Of a stretch of DNA of 39,534 bases, positions 8,616 to 16,397 are shown piece after piece. This DNA is from an uncultured Bacteroidales bacterium (GTDB taxonomy: Bacteria; Bacteroidota; Bacteroidia; Bacteroidales; UBA932), in assembly GCA_900545245.1 (NCBI GenBank), contig UQYV01000031.1, positions 1 through 39,534 of the forward strand. The letters run 5' to 3'. The notes under the pieces are model-generated. The model ran no database searches. It was given only the letters and a program-made list of their open reading frames with translations, and had not been told where the DNA came from. The first letter of the stretch is position 1, and the number at the start of each line of letters is the position of its first letter. A program made the translations under genes and the position numbers.

Positions 8616-8665
8616 TTTTTGAAATAGCAGAATGGTTTATCAGATTCACAAACGGTTTCGGGAAT

Positions 8666-9523
8666 ATGAAAAAGTTGAAGGAATATATAGAGGACTCTTT
8701 GGCAGACAGTGAAGATTTTGGGGTGCGTGAGCTCAAATCCGAAGAGCTGACCTCGGAACCCATCCGCTTGAACTATACGATGATAGCTCTATGTATGAAT
8801 GGGAATGCCGTCTTCAGTATAGATACGAAAGATTATGACATCGTTGTCGGAAGCGAGGCCTTTCTTCTCAATGACACTGTGTTTTCCATAAGACATACAA
8901 GCCCGGATTTTGTCGTGCGGGTGTTCGTTTTTTCGAGGGCAATTTCTTATCAGGCATTTATGCGTTTCGATTCCATATTCTTCAACCGTCTCTATGAAAA
9001 CCCTATCTATCAGCACCGTAATGGTGAGGCGGCCACAACCCTTGCCTATTACACCATTCTGAGCAGCATACAATCAGACATTCACAACCGCTACAGCAGC
9101 CTCATCGCGATGAACCTCTTGCGTGGATTCAGTCTTGATGTTTATGACAAGGTCCAACGTTATGCCGACGATCTGAAAGCCGGTCCGAGTTTGCGCGGGG
9201 AGGAACTTTATGGACGCTTTATGAATCTCGTTAATTCCGAATGTCGACGTCATCGCGATGTCGCGTGGTATGCCGACCGCCTTTGTATCACTCCGCGCTA
9301 CCTTGCCGGCATCACCCAAGCCGTGTCCGGGGACTCTCCGAAGGAACTCATTAATTATGTGACTGTTCAAGAAATCAAAATTCTGTTGACATTCTCCGAG
9401 ATGCCGCTTGGGGAAATCGCAGACCGTCTCAACTTTCCGGACCAGTCCTACCTCGGCCGCTATTTCCGTCGTCAGACCGGAATGTCACTGTCCGACTACC
9501 GCCGCAGCCTTCAGGACTTGTAA
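8666..9523 (+). CDS. AraC-family transcriptional regulator
   Basis: This 285-residue protein has an N-terminal ligand or oligomerisation region that I cannot assign further (roughly residues 1-170) and a C-terminal AraC/XylS DNA-binding domain with two helix-turn-helix units. The first is RDVAWYADRLCITPRYLAGITQAVSG; the second is PLGEIADRLNFPDQSYLGRYFRRQTGMSLSDYRRSL, the classic conserved C-terminal signature. It is divergent from the RND efflux operon and probably controls it, as is common for AraC-type genes beside Bacteroidota efflux pumps; that link is inference. The effector is unknown. The gene ends at a strong hairpin (9526-9558) that also serves the convergent tRNA gene. Confidence 0.9.
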   Translation: MKKLKEYIEDSLADSEDFGVRELKSEELTSEPIRLNYTMIALCMNGNAVFSIDTKDYDIVVGSEAFLLNDTVFSIRHTSPDFVVRVFVFSRAISYQAFMRFDSIFFNRLYENPIYQHRNGEAATTLAYYTILSSIQSDIHNRYSSLIAMNLLRGFSLDVYDKVQRYADDLKAGPSLRGEELYGRFMNLVNSECRRHRDVAWYADRLCITPRYLAGITQAVSGDSPKELINYVTVQEIKILLTFSEMPLGEIADRLNFPDQSYLGRYFRRQTGMSLSDYRRSLQDL

Positions 9524-9525
9524 AC

Positions 9526-9558
9526 AAAAAAGGTTTCGAAATGAATCGAAACCTTTTT
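9526..9558. terminator. Bidirectional rho-independent terminator
   Basis: A perfect 12-bp stem (AAAAAGGTTTCG with CGAAACCTTTTT, 8-base loop) has A- and T-tracts at both ends. It lies 3-6 bases after the AraC-type stop codon and begins about two bases after the CCA end of the convergent tRNA-Glu gene. It can therefore end transcripts from both sides. Confidence 0.85.
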
Positions 9559-9559
9559 G

Positions 9560-9634
9560 TGGTACTGGGTAGGAGAATCGAACTCCTATTGCAAGATTGA
9601 GAATCTTGAGTACTAACCGTTATACGAACCCAGC
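9560..9634 (-). tRNA. tRNA-Glu (anticodon CTC)
   Basis: Read on the minus strand, the 72-base body has all four arms: acceptor GCTGGGT/ACCCAGT, anticodon stem CAAGA/TCTTG around loop TTCTCAA (anticodon CTC, decoding GAG), and T arm AGGAG/CTCCT with loop TTCGATT. Discriminator A is followed by an encoded CCA (included in the coordinates). The first acceptor pair is G1-U72, a wobble rather than the usual G-C. A strong promoter lies just upstream at 9653-9683. Confidence 0.93.
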
Positions 9635-9652
9635 ATTTCTCGTTTGGGATTG

Positions 9653-9683
9653 CAAAGGTAGGCAAAAAATCTTATCCTGCAAA
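9653..9683 (-). promoter_or_regulatory. tRNA-Glu promoter
   Basis: On the minus strand TTTG (9683-9680), 19 bases, then TACCTTTG (9660-9653) gives the best match in the window to the Bacteroidetes promoter consensus. The tRNA 5' end is about 18 bases downstream. Confidence 0.75.
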
Positions 9684-9734
9684 CTTTTTCTGCACCCAAA
9701 CGAAAATTTTTCAAATTTTTCTGTCTCGGAATCA

Positions 9735-12008
9735 TCAGCGTTTTCCGTAGGTCCTGACACGCGAGTCGGATATGACCCCGCTCCAGTTCAGTCCAAATGC
9801 GAAATCGTAGGTGTTGCCGTCTGAGTCGCGGTAGCATTCCATGTCGAAAGGAACGTCCTCACACTGCTCCTCGACTGTCTTCATGCCAGAAGGTAGCTGC
9901 ATCGGAAGGAGACCGTAAGGCTCGAAACGACCGCTGATTATGTCCAAAAGAGCGTTGTTCGACACACCGAAGGCCAGCAGTAGGGCGTCTGCGGCAGGCT
10001 CAATCTCTGCCGGCACGAACGGACGGTCGCAGGAGACGACCACAATCACAGGCTTGTCTCCCATTGCAGCCTTGGTGTCAAGCACGAGGCGCATGTCCCC
10101 CTCGTTTGATGTGCTCTCGGTGAATCCTCTGTAGGAGCGGTTGTCTGAAACTTCGGCGGGGTCACCTCCTGCGATGCTCCTTTCTCGTGCGAACTCTGCC
10201 GTGTATGGGGAGTATTGCAGACTTATCGGCTGGTAGTGCCCGTCGGGGTGTTCCTTGTTCGGGAGAATGTATCCCCAATGCCCGATCGGGCTCTTGATTG
10301 CCACGAGGGCGAAGTCGGCCTCTTCCGGAGTGGCTACAATATCGAAGTACTTGCCCAGCAGCTGCTCTCCGAACGGATATTCATCGTAGGGGAGGGTAGG
10401 CTGCTGCCAGTGCGTCAGGCCGGCTGCCACGTGCCTCATCGGCTGCCATACCTTTGCCCTTTCCTTCTGAGGAAGGGAGCTGGCGTGGTTCTTCAGCATG
10501 ACGACGGACTTAAGCTGCGCCTCATAGCCGGCGGCTACATATTCCCGACATCCGACCACTTCCGCCGCTCTCTGCGGATCGACATACGGATTCTCGAAAT
10601 TGCCGACTCTGAAAATGTTGGTAAGAAGCCTCACTGCCGACAACTCGAAACGCTCCCGTGCGCTCTCCTTCCCGTATTTTTCTTCCCAAAGCCTATATGC
10701 CTCAAGGCTTATTGAATTGTCCGCCGCGCCGCCGAGCTGATCCACTCCGGCTTCGAAGCATTTCAGCCGCCTTTCTGCCGGGGACTGCGTCTCCATTCCC
10801 CACGGCGTGCCTCTGTGCTCATAGACCTTGCTATAGTCATTGACGATTCCCCAGTCCGTGCAGACAACCCCGTCGTAGCGGTACTTGTCCCGGAGAAGTT
10901 CCTGAATTATGTAGTGGCTGAAACCGTTCCCGACATTCTCTCCGGAAGGGTCCTGGTCGTAGGAAATCGTGTAATATGGCATCACTGCCGACGCCATCCT
11001 TGTGCCACCGCGGAGTTTGAACGCCCCGTCGATGAACGGAATGAGGTTCTGTGCGAAATTGTCTCCGGGATAGACGGCATACTTGCCTGTCCCGAAATGC
11101 GCGTCACGTCCGCTCTCGCCGGTTCCGCCGCCGGGCCAGTGCTTGACCATGCAGTTGACAGAACCTCTGCCCCAGCCGTCCTTAGCCCCTTCAGTGGTCT
11201 GGAATGCGTCGCAGTACTCGCGCACAATGTCGCGGTTGAGTTCCGGACTTTCGCTGAAAGTTCCATAGAAACGCCTCCAACGGGGGTCGGTGGAGAGGTC
11301 AGCTTGCGGAGAGAGGGCTGTGGTGATGCCGAGGGCGCGGTATTCCGAGGAAACAATCTCCCCGTGCCTGCGGGCAATCTCGGGGTCGAAAGTCGCCGCC
11401 ATTCCCACCTCCCGCGGCCAGAGTGAAATCTTGCTCGTCCCATCCGGGTCGAACTCTCCGTCAGGTTCCGGCTTGTAGGTGTTGGTGTTTGCCTGCCCGT
11501 TGGTGTAGTTCCTCGGGTCGGTAGAATTGTTGGATGGAATGCCGAACGGCTCTGCTTCACAAAATGCCTGCACCCGGTTTGACCATTCTGCCCCGGTCGC
11601 GGCGTCGGTGATGTTCCTCACCAACATGTGACGGATATAGTCGTCCCTGAGGTAGACTGTCTGCTTCGGAGTCAGTTCGGCTGTCATGGCATCAACGGCA
11701 CTGGAGTAGAGCATCAATCCGCAGATGCGTTCTACCGGCATTTTTGACGCCAAATCCCTTGCCCTCTCCGTCACTGGCCTGCGCCAGTCTTCATATATGT
11801 CAAGTTCCCCGTCCTTGTCGAGATCCTTGAACGCGAATCCGTCAATGTTCAGAATTCTGACTCCCGAATCCTCGTTGTAGCCAAGTTCAGGTCCCCGTGT
11901 CTGGGAAACTATAGTGTATCCGTCGTGGTGAATGATGTTTATCTCGTTTTTTGCGCATCCTGCTGCGGCAATGGCGATTACGCCCAATATAAATGCTTTC
12001 TTTTTCAT
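9735..12008 (-). CDS. Glycoside hydrolase family 3 lipoprotein (beta-glycosidase)
   Basis: This 757-residue enzyme probably removes beta-linked sugar residues from non-reducing ends. MKKKAFILGVIAIAAAGC is a lipoprotein signal (C18). A perfect EF-hand-type calcium loop, DLDKDGELDIYE, spans residues 62-73, as seen in some Bacteroidota GH3 proteins. The GH3 barrel follows, with the substrate-binding KHWPGGG near 289-295 and the catalytic nucleophile in YDGVVCTDWG (D385). The C-terminal alpha/beta lobe runs from about 470 (VVMLKNHASSLPQ) to the end. The acid/base glutamate cannot be fixed by eye. It is the last gene of the MFS-isomerase-kinase operon, 32 bases after the ROK gene, so it likely supplies the monosaccharide that operon metabolises. 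Confidence 0.92.
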   Translation of the reverse strand: MKKKAFILGVIAIAAAGCAKNEINIIHHDGYTIVSQTRGPELGYNEDSGVRILNIDGFAFKDLDKDGELDIYEDWRRPVTERARDLASKMPVERICGLMLYSSAVDAMTAELTPKQTVYLRDDYIRHMLVRNITDAATGAEWSNRVQAFCEAEPFGIPSNNSTDPRNYTNGQANTNTYKPEPDGEFDPDGTSKISLWPREVGMAATFDPEIARRHGEIVSSEYRALGITTALSPQADLSTDPRWRRFYGTFSESPELNRDIVREYCDAFQTTEGAKDGWGRGSVNCMVKHWPGGGTGESGRDAHFGTGKYAVYPGDNFAQNLIPFIDGAFKLRGGTRMASAVMPYYTISYDQDPSGENVGNGFSHYIIQELLRDKYRYDGVVCTDWGIVNDYSKVYEHRGTPWGMETQSPAERRLKCFEAGVDQLGGAADNSISLEAYRLWEEKYGKESARERFELSAVRLLTNIFRVGNFENPYVDPQRAAEVVGCREYVAAGYEAQLKSVVMLKNHASSLPQKERAKVWQPMRHVAAGLTHWQQPTLPYDEYPFGEQLLGKYFDIVATPEEADFALVAIKSPIGHWGYILPNKEHPDGHYQPISLQYSPYTAEFARERSIAGGDPAEVSDNRSYRGFTESTSNEGDMRLVLDTKAAMGDKPVIVVVSCDRPFVPAEIEPAADALLLAFGVSNNALLDIISGRFEPYGLLPMQLPSGMKTVEEQCEDVPFDMECYRDSDGNTYDFAFGLNWSGVISDSRVRTYGKR

Positions 12009-12040
12009 ACTCGGTAAATCATTTTGTCTGACAAACAGAC

Positions 12041-12922
12041 TTATGCCTCCTCCTGACGCAGCATGGCGCGGAGTCCGTTGAATGTGGCGTTGTCAAAATC
12101 TGAAACTTGGGATATGTCCACGAGGGATTCCACCCCAGAGAGCCCTTCGCGAAGGGCAGGTTCCAAGAATCGGAAGGATCGGGAAATCTGACCTCCGAAA
12201 AGAAGGCATTCGATTCCATATTCCTTGAGAATAGGGGATATTGTCCGGGCAATCGTGCTTCCGATGCTTCTGAATGTCTCAAGTGCGGCCTTGTCTCCGC
12301 CGGACGCAAATTCGGCAATATCCTTGACTGTGGTCGCTCCCTGTCCTCCGAGAGCCTGAAATGTGCCGAGAAACCCCCGTTTTGAAGCATAATCTTCGAG
12401 GATGCCGTCGCGATAGGGGAGACCGAATATGCTGACAAGCGGCGAGCCTGTCGCCTTTTTGAGGATATGTCCGTCTATGGACATCGCGAATCCGAGTCCC
12501 GTTCCGAGAGCCACGAGAGCCACACGGGAGTACCCGCGCCCGTTGCCGCAGAACATCTCTCCGGCGAGCATGACATTCACATCGTGGGTGAAGAGTAGCC
12601 TGGCGCAAGAAGGCACGTCTGCCACCTCTCGGAAACTCATTCCATAGACGGAGGAGAACTTGTGCTTCATCAAGAATATGCCTCTTTCGTAGTCGAACGG
12701 CCCTGGGATTGCCACGGCAATTTCGCAGTTCCGCTGTCCCTTTCCGCAGGCTGTTTTGGCATCATTCACGCAAGAATCTTCATTACAGAAAGCTCCAACA
12801 GCTTCCGCGAAGGATGATGAGATCTCTTCGCGAGAGCCGTCGGAGCGGATTGGTATCTCTCGTCCGTCGGAGCACTTTATGAAAGTGCCCCCGGCGTCGA
12901 GAAGCAGGGTTTTCATAGGCAT
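12041..12922 (-). CDS. ROK-family sugar kinase, lacking the usual zinc cysteines
   Basis: A 293-residue sugar-kinase-like protein of the ROK fold (cytoplasmic, ATP-dependent phosphorylation of a hexose or related sugar). The phosphate-binding LLLDAGGTFIK (D9), the catalytic segment THDVNVMLAGE (D114) and the second ATP loop LVALGTGLGFAMSIDG (about 137-151) are present. The family's usual CxCGxxGCxE zinc motif is missing, so this is a non-canonical ROK member. The start at 12922 (MPMKTLLL) lies five bases after the stop of the upstream gene; 12916 is an alternative. The tight spacing and context in a sugar operon support a kinase role. The sugar is unknown. Confidence 0.8.
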   Translation of the reverse strand: MPMKTLLLDAGGTFIKCSDGREIPIRSDGSREEISSSFAEAVGAFCNEDSCVNDAKTACGKGQRNCEIAVAIPGPFDYERGIFLMKHKFSSVYGMSFREVADVPSCARLLFTHDVNVMLAGEMFCGNGRGYSRVALVALGTGLGFAMSIDGHILKKATGSPLVSIFGLPYRDGILEDYASKRGFLGTFQALGGQGATTVKDIAEFASGGDKAALETFRSIGSTIARTISPILKEYGIECLLFGGQISRSFRFLEPALREGLSGVESLVDISQVSDFDNATFNGLRAMLRQEEA

Positions 12923-12926
12923 CGTG

Positions 12927-14801
12927 TTAAAGAATAACATCTTGATAGCCGTCCCGCAACATGGTCTTGTGTACCATCACCGGTTCCTTGCCGAGGTTCT
13001 TGATGACATATTCCCCCATATCGGCAGGCACACAGACTATGTCAAGGTAATCCATGTCGTAGAACCTTTCCGGATGTTCCTTGCTGCGTACACGGACATG
13101 GTCACCATCGACAAGTGCGAGCACATGGAAACGCTCTCCGTGGGTGTCCTGTTGGCATTCTGTTTCGAATTCGAGGCGGCGGAGGCTGAAATAAAGTTGT
13201 TCGTTCTCTCCGAGAATCATCTCTTTCCAGCCCTCTCCGCAGGCCGCTACACGAGGTTTCTGTACGATGTAGTCCGGGCTCTGGGGGTCGTGAATCACGG
13301 ATGCGCGGCGGTGCTGCGCAACATTCTCCTCGCCGAGGCGGGTGTGAATCGGACGCTGTTTGCCGTCGAAATCGAGGCGGAGGTAATCATACATCTTATA
13401 GGTGTAGGAGCCGATGGTGAGCGAGCCGATTTCCAGAATCACCTGGTTGCGGCCGCTGGAGTGGATGGTGCCGGAGGGGAGCATCACCTGAAGACCCGGC
13501 TTTGATTCCTCGTAATTCACATATTTCATGTAGTCGCACGGCTTGTGTTCCGTGTCGGCGGCCTCAATGTCTTTGAAAAACTGCGGGATGTCAGCGTCGT
13601 CACGGAAGCCGATGAAGGTCTTTGCATCGTGCCCCGTCACGCAGACGTAGTAGCTCTCATCCTGACGCCCGAACTCTCCGTAGTGCTCGCGGTTGTAGGC
13701 AGAGCCGGAGTGGCATTGGATGGACATGTTGCCGGTGGAGTGGTAGCTGTCATCGTAGTTGAAGCGTATCGGGAAGTAGCCGTGGAACTTCTCCACAGCG
13801 TCCCTGCTCATGAGGCGCTCGCCCTCCCTGCAGACAAAGGTGCAGAAGTTGATGTCAAGTTTTTCGCAGCCGGCCTCCACCACGACGCTGACCTCCATCG
13901 GGATAAAGTCGAATACCCAGGCGGCGTTGCGCATCTTCTCCGGAAGGTTGCGGTGCTTTTTCATGTAGGAGCCTCCCCAGACGCCTTCAATGTAGCATGG
14001 CTTCGCGCGGAACGGGTATTTCACGAGTTGCTCGCAGATGTCCGCGAATGCTTCGTATGGCAGCATCTGAATGTTCTGCGGATCGTCACTGAGGAACCAG
14101 AAGTCCGGGACGTTGTTCCGTAGAAGTTCGCGGCGGCTGCACACTGCCATCTCGAAATCGCAGTAGTAGCAGCGGCGGATGACGCGGTTGATTATGTCAG
14201 GGCGCTTCTTTCCGATGTTGACGTATTCTCCACGGCGAATCCTGAGTATGGATGTCTTCGGAGTGATGTCGAAGAAACATTTCGTGTCATAGAGAGCTCT
14301 GAAGCGAGGAATCAGCACTCCGTAGCCAAACACGGCGACAACCTTTCCGGCTCCTTCCCCGAGCGCAGAAACCTTTTTCTCGAACGCCTGTGTCTTCTCC
14401 TCGTCGAGCATACCCTCGTATCCGCCCTTGTATATCTTTCCGTAGAGCAACGTCGGGTCAATCTTCTTGTCCCAAATGAGCATAGAGTCTATCATCGCGT
14501 CAATTTCCTTCCCGCTCTTGAAGCATTCCGCATTGGCATTGACAGACTCGAACTCAATTCCGGCCGCCGCACATTCCCGAGCGAGCAGATTGAGGAAGAC
14601 GGTCCAGTCCACCGTGGTGTATCCGTCGAATGCAACCACCTGGTTCTTCTCCCGTGCCTTTTCGATGATCGGGGCGGCAAACTTCTTCGCCACGTTAGGG
14701 GTGCCTCCGCCGACTATTGATGAAACTGTCTTTTCTGAAAGTTCCGGACGGTTCACCGGCTTGGGGTCGTCGAACGGAAACGGATTGTACATGAAACTCA
14801 T
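12927..14801 (-). CDS. Type I phosphomannose isomerase-like protein with a degenerate kinase-like N-terminal domain
   Basis: A 624-residue protein in two parts. Residues about 265-560 look like a type I phosphomannose isomerase cupin: a WGG motif (275-277) and the four expected metal ligands Q362 and H364 (SIQCHSG), E382 (QDESYYV) and H447 (LPSGTIHSSG). The signature YTYKMYDYLRLDFDGKQRPIH follows near 466-486. Residues about 1-260 resemble a uridine-kinase-like P-loop fold (VVAFDGYTTVDWTVFLNLLARE near 55-76; a late FFDITPKTSILRIRRGEY), but the Walker A glycine-lysine is absent, so ATP binding is doubtful. It lies between the isomerase-like and ROK genes in one operon. Isomerase or epimerase activity on a sugar or sugar phosphate is likely; the substrate is not evident. 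Confidence 0.8.
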   Translation of the reverse strand: MSFMYNPFPFDDPKPVNRPELSEKTVSSIVGGGTPNVAKKFAAPIIEKAREKNQVVAFDGYTTVDWTVFLNLLARECAAAGIEFESVNANAECFKSGKEIDAMIDSMLIWDKKIDPTLLYGKIYKGGYEGMLDEEKTQAFEKKVSALGEGAGKVVAVFGYGVLIPRFRALYDTKCFFDITPKTSILRIRRGEYVNIGKKRPDIINRVIRRCYYCDFEMAVCSRRELLRNNVPDFWFLSDDPQNIQMLPYEAFADICEQLVKYPFRAKPCYIEGVWGGSYMKKHRNLPEKMRNAAWVFDFIPMEVSVVVEAGCEKLDINFCTFVCREGERLMSRDAVEKFHGYFPIRFNYDDSYHSTGNMSIQCHSGSAYNREHYGEFGRQDESYYVCVTGHDAKTFIGFRDDADIPQFFKDIEAADTEHKPCDYMKYVNYEESKPGLQVMLPSGTIHSSGRNQVILEIGSLTIGSYTYKMYDYLRLDFDGKQRPIHTRLGEENVAQHRRASVIHDPQSPDYIVQKPRVAACGEGWKEMILGENEQLYFSLRRLEFETECQQDTHGERFHVLALVDGDHVRVRSKEHPERFYDMDYLDIVCVPADMGEYVIKNLGKEPVMVHKTMLRDGYQDVIL

Positions 14802-14881
14802 ATATTCCTGTATTTTAATGTGTTAAATATTGCTTTGAATGATATATCCTTATGATTCCGAAATATTTTGGTGGAGTATGA

Positions 14882-16321
14882 CTATCGTATGTCATAGAAT
14901 TCAAATCCCATGATTTCGGCGAACTCTCCGAGTTCCTTGCGATAGTCTCCGTCGGTAATCGCGTAGTGCTGCGTCACCCCTACCTTCAGCAGTTGGGCAA
15001 AGAGTTCCTTGACGGGAACCTGCGGACGGAAAATGCTGTGGGAATAGGTTGCCAATATGTGCTCGCCAGGCAGCGACTCGGCCATGAAGCAGACCATCTT
15101 GTAGCGCCCGTCTTCCTCGAAGATACCCGTCACGGTCTTCATCCCCGGACTGAAGCGGTACCATCCGAAAGGAGCGCCGGCGTACTTATAGCTCGTCTTC
15201 GCAAAACGGACATCTCTGGCAATCAGCACGTTGTCCTGCCATTTCGGATCGGTGTGATCGTTGGGGCCGGCATGACCTCCGGCAAAGGTGCCGAAGTCGT
15301 CTTCGATGTGGAACGGTTCAATGAAATTCACGTGCCCTCCGGAAATCAGTTTGAGAACGTATGTCGCGAGACCGGCTCCGGTGTCAGCCTCAGGCACGAG
15401 GACGGAGAGGCTTTCGTTGAACCAGTCGTGGTAGAACCCTGCCCTGCACCCGCTGACCTTGAATGTAGACGGGTCTATGTCGTTATAGACCATCAGGTCT
15501 ATGTCCCTCTCCTGCGCCATTTTCTTCAGCGCGAGCGAAGCCATGACGCAGCCCAGAAACTTGTCCTGCTCCACGTCGTCCATCATGCGGTAGCGCGCGG
15601 TGAGGCTGTCGGCATATTCCTTCACTTCTTCATCGGTCAGTGAATCAAGTATTTCCTTATAGTCCGACGACGGAAGATAGTGGATTTCGGGACCTATTTT
15701 TGTGAATATGTCGTAGTTGTCGATGTAGGTGGACCACATCGCTTCGTTCATGTTCGCCATAAGCCCGACGTTCGATTTTCGGAGCACAGCTCTTGCGTAA
15801 GCGGCGCGGGAGAACGAACGTATCTCGTCCGTAATCTCTTCCCTCGTTCCCATGACAACCTTCACGCCCTTCCTCGGCACCCGCCGTATGGAGCCTGATG
15901 CTTCGAGAGAGCCAACGAGCGTGCCGCTGCAGAGATATTCAATGAAATCATCCTCGTCCAGCGTAGTCTCGAACGCCATCCTCTTCTTCGCCACGTTTGT
16001 GAAGAGGACTGGAATGTCAGGACAGTCGCGCAGGAAGCGTATCCATGCGAAATCCTCACTCCACGAAAGAAACTCCGCGATTATGAAATCGACCTTGGCG
16101 TTATAGAATTCGTCCATCGCCCTTTCCGCATCCTCCCTCTCATACACTATTCCCGGGAAAGTGATGTCGAGGAAATCGAGGGACGAGAGAATCTGTTCGG
16201 CGACGATGGCCTTTTTCTGCCCGTATGAGCCCTTTTTCGGGCCGGAAAGGTTCTTGAACCTCGGTGAGGCAACGAGCAGCAGTCCTGCCCGCGGCTTCCT
16301 TATCTTTTCTGATACGTTCAT
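14882..16321 (-). CDS. L-fucose/L-arabinose isomerase family protein
   Basis: The 479-residue length and layout match cytoplasmic L-fucose/L-arabinose isomerase-like proteins, which convert aldoses to ketoses with a divalent metal. The N-terminal half has alternating strands and helices (AGLLLVASPRF; VDFIIAEFLSW; IPVLFTN). The C-terminal half carries the more conserved segments CVMASLALKKMAQERDIDLMVYND, SGGHVNFIEPFHIEDDFGTFAGGHAGPNDH (about 325-355) and a terminal GVTQHYAITDGDY. No signal peptide is present. It lies 80 bases upstream of the phosphomannose-isomerase-like gene and 76 bases downstream of the MFS gene. True substrate unknown; members of this family often act on sugars other than fucose. 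Confidence 0.85.
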   Translation of the reverse strand: MNVSEKIRKPRAGLLLVASPRFKNLSGPKKGSYGQKKAIVAEQILSSLDFLDITFPGIVYEREDAERAMDEFYNAKVDFIIAEFLSWSEDFAWIRFLRDCPDIPVLFTNVAKKRMAFETTLDEDDFIEYLCSGTLVGSLEASGSIRRVPRKGVKVVMGTREEITDEIRSFSRAAYARAVLRKSNVGLMANMNEAMWSTYIDNYDIFTKIGPEIHYLPSSDYKEILDSLTDEEVKEYADSLTARYRMMDDVEQDKFLGCVMASLALKKMAQERDIDLMVYNDIDPSTFKVSGCRAGFYHDWFNESLSVLVPEADTGAGLATYVLKLISGGHVNFIEPFHIEDDFGTFAGGHAGPNDHTDPKWQDNVLIARDVRFAKTSYKYAGAPFGWYRFSPGMKTVTGIFEEDGRYKMVCFMAESLPGEHILATYSHSIFRPQVPVKELFAQLLKVGVTQHYAITDGDYRKELGEFAEIMGFEFYDIR

Positions 16322-16397
16322 CTTATTTTGCTTACTTTTTCAAGTTTCGAAAGTATTATATAAACTTATCTCATTTTCAAACTCTCAAACCCCGCGG

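Larger units (their letters stand above)
8338..8665. other. Divergent regulatory region between the efflux operon and the AraC-type regulator
   Basis: This 328-base gap holds a candidate -7 element for the efflux operon (TACCTTTG, minus strand 8540-8533) and a promoter for the regulator gene (TTG 8583-8585, TAACTTTG 8608-8615, plus strand). The efflux transcript would have a leader of nearly 200 bases. Within it is a perfect 6+6 dyad (GTGTAC-N5-GTACAC, 8424-8440). A minus-strand frame crosses the dyad and reads VYWRYTTDEKINIDRKE before a TGA near 8385, but it has no ATG. No other gene is seen. Confidence 0.6.

Noticed and set aside
10215..11560. Long open frames on both strands within the GH3 gene
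   Set aside because: They are shadows of a codon-biased GC-rich gene; the GH3 frame has all motifs.
13399..13415. ATAGGTGTAGGAG within the PMI-like gene as another copy of the 18-bp element
   Set aside because: Only the GGTGTAG part matches, it is inside codons, and no promoter is near.
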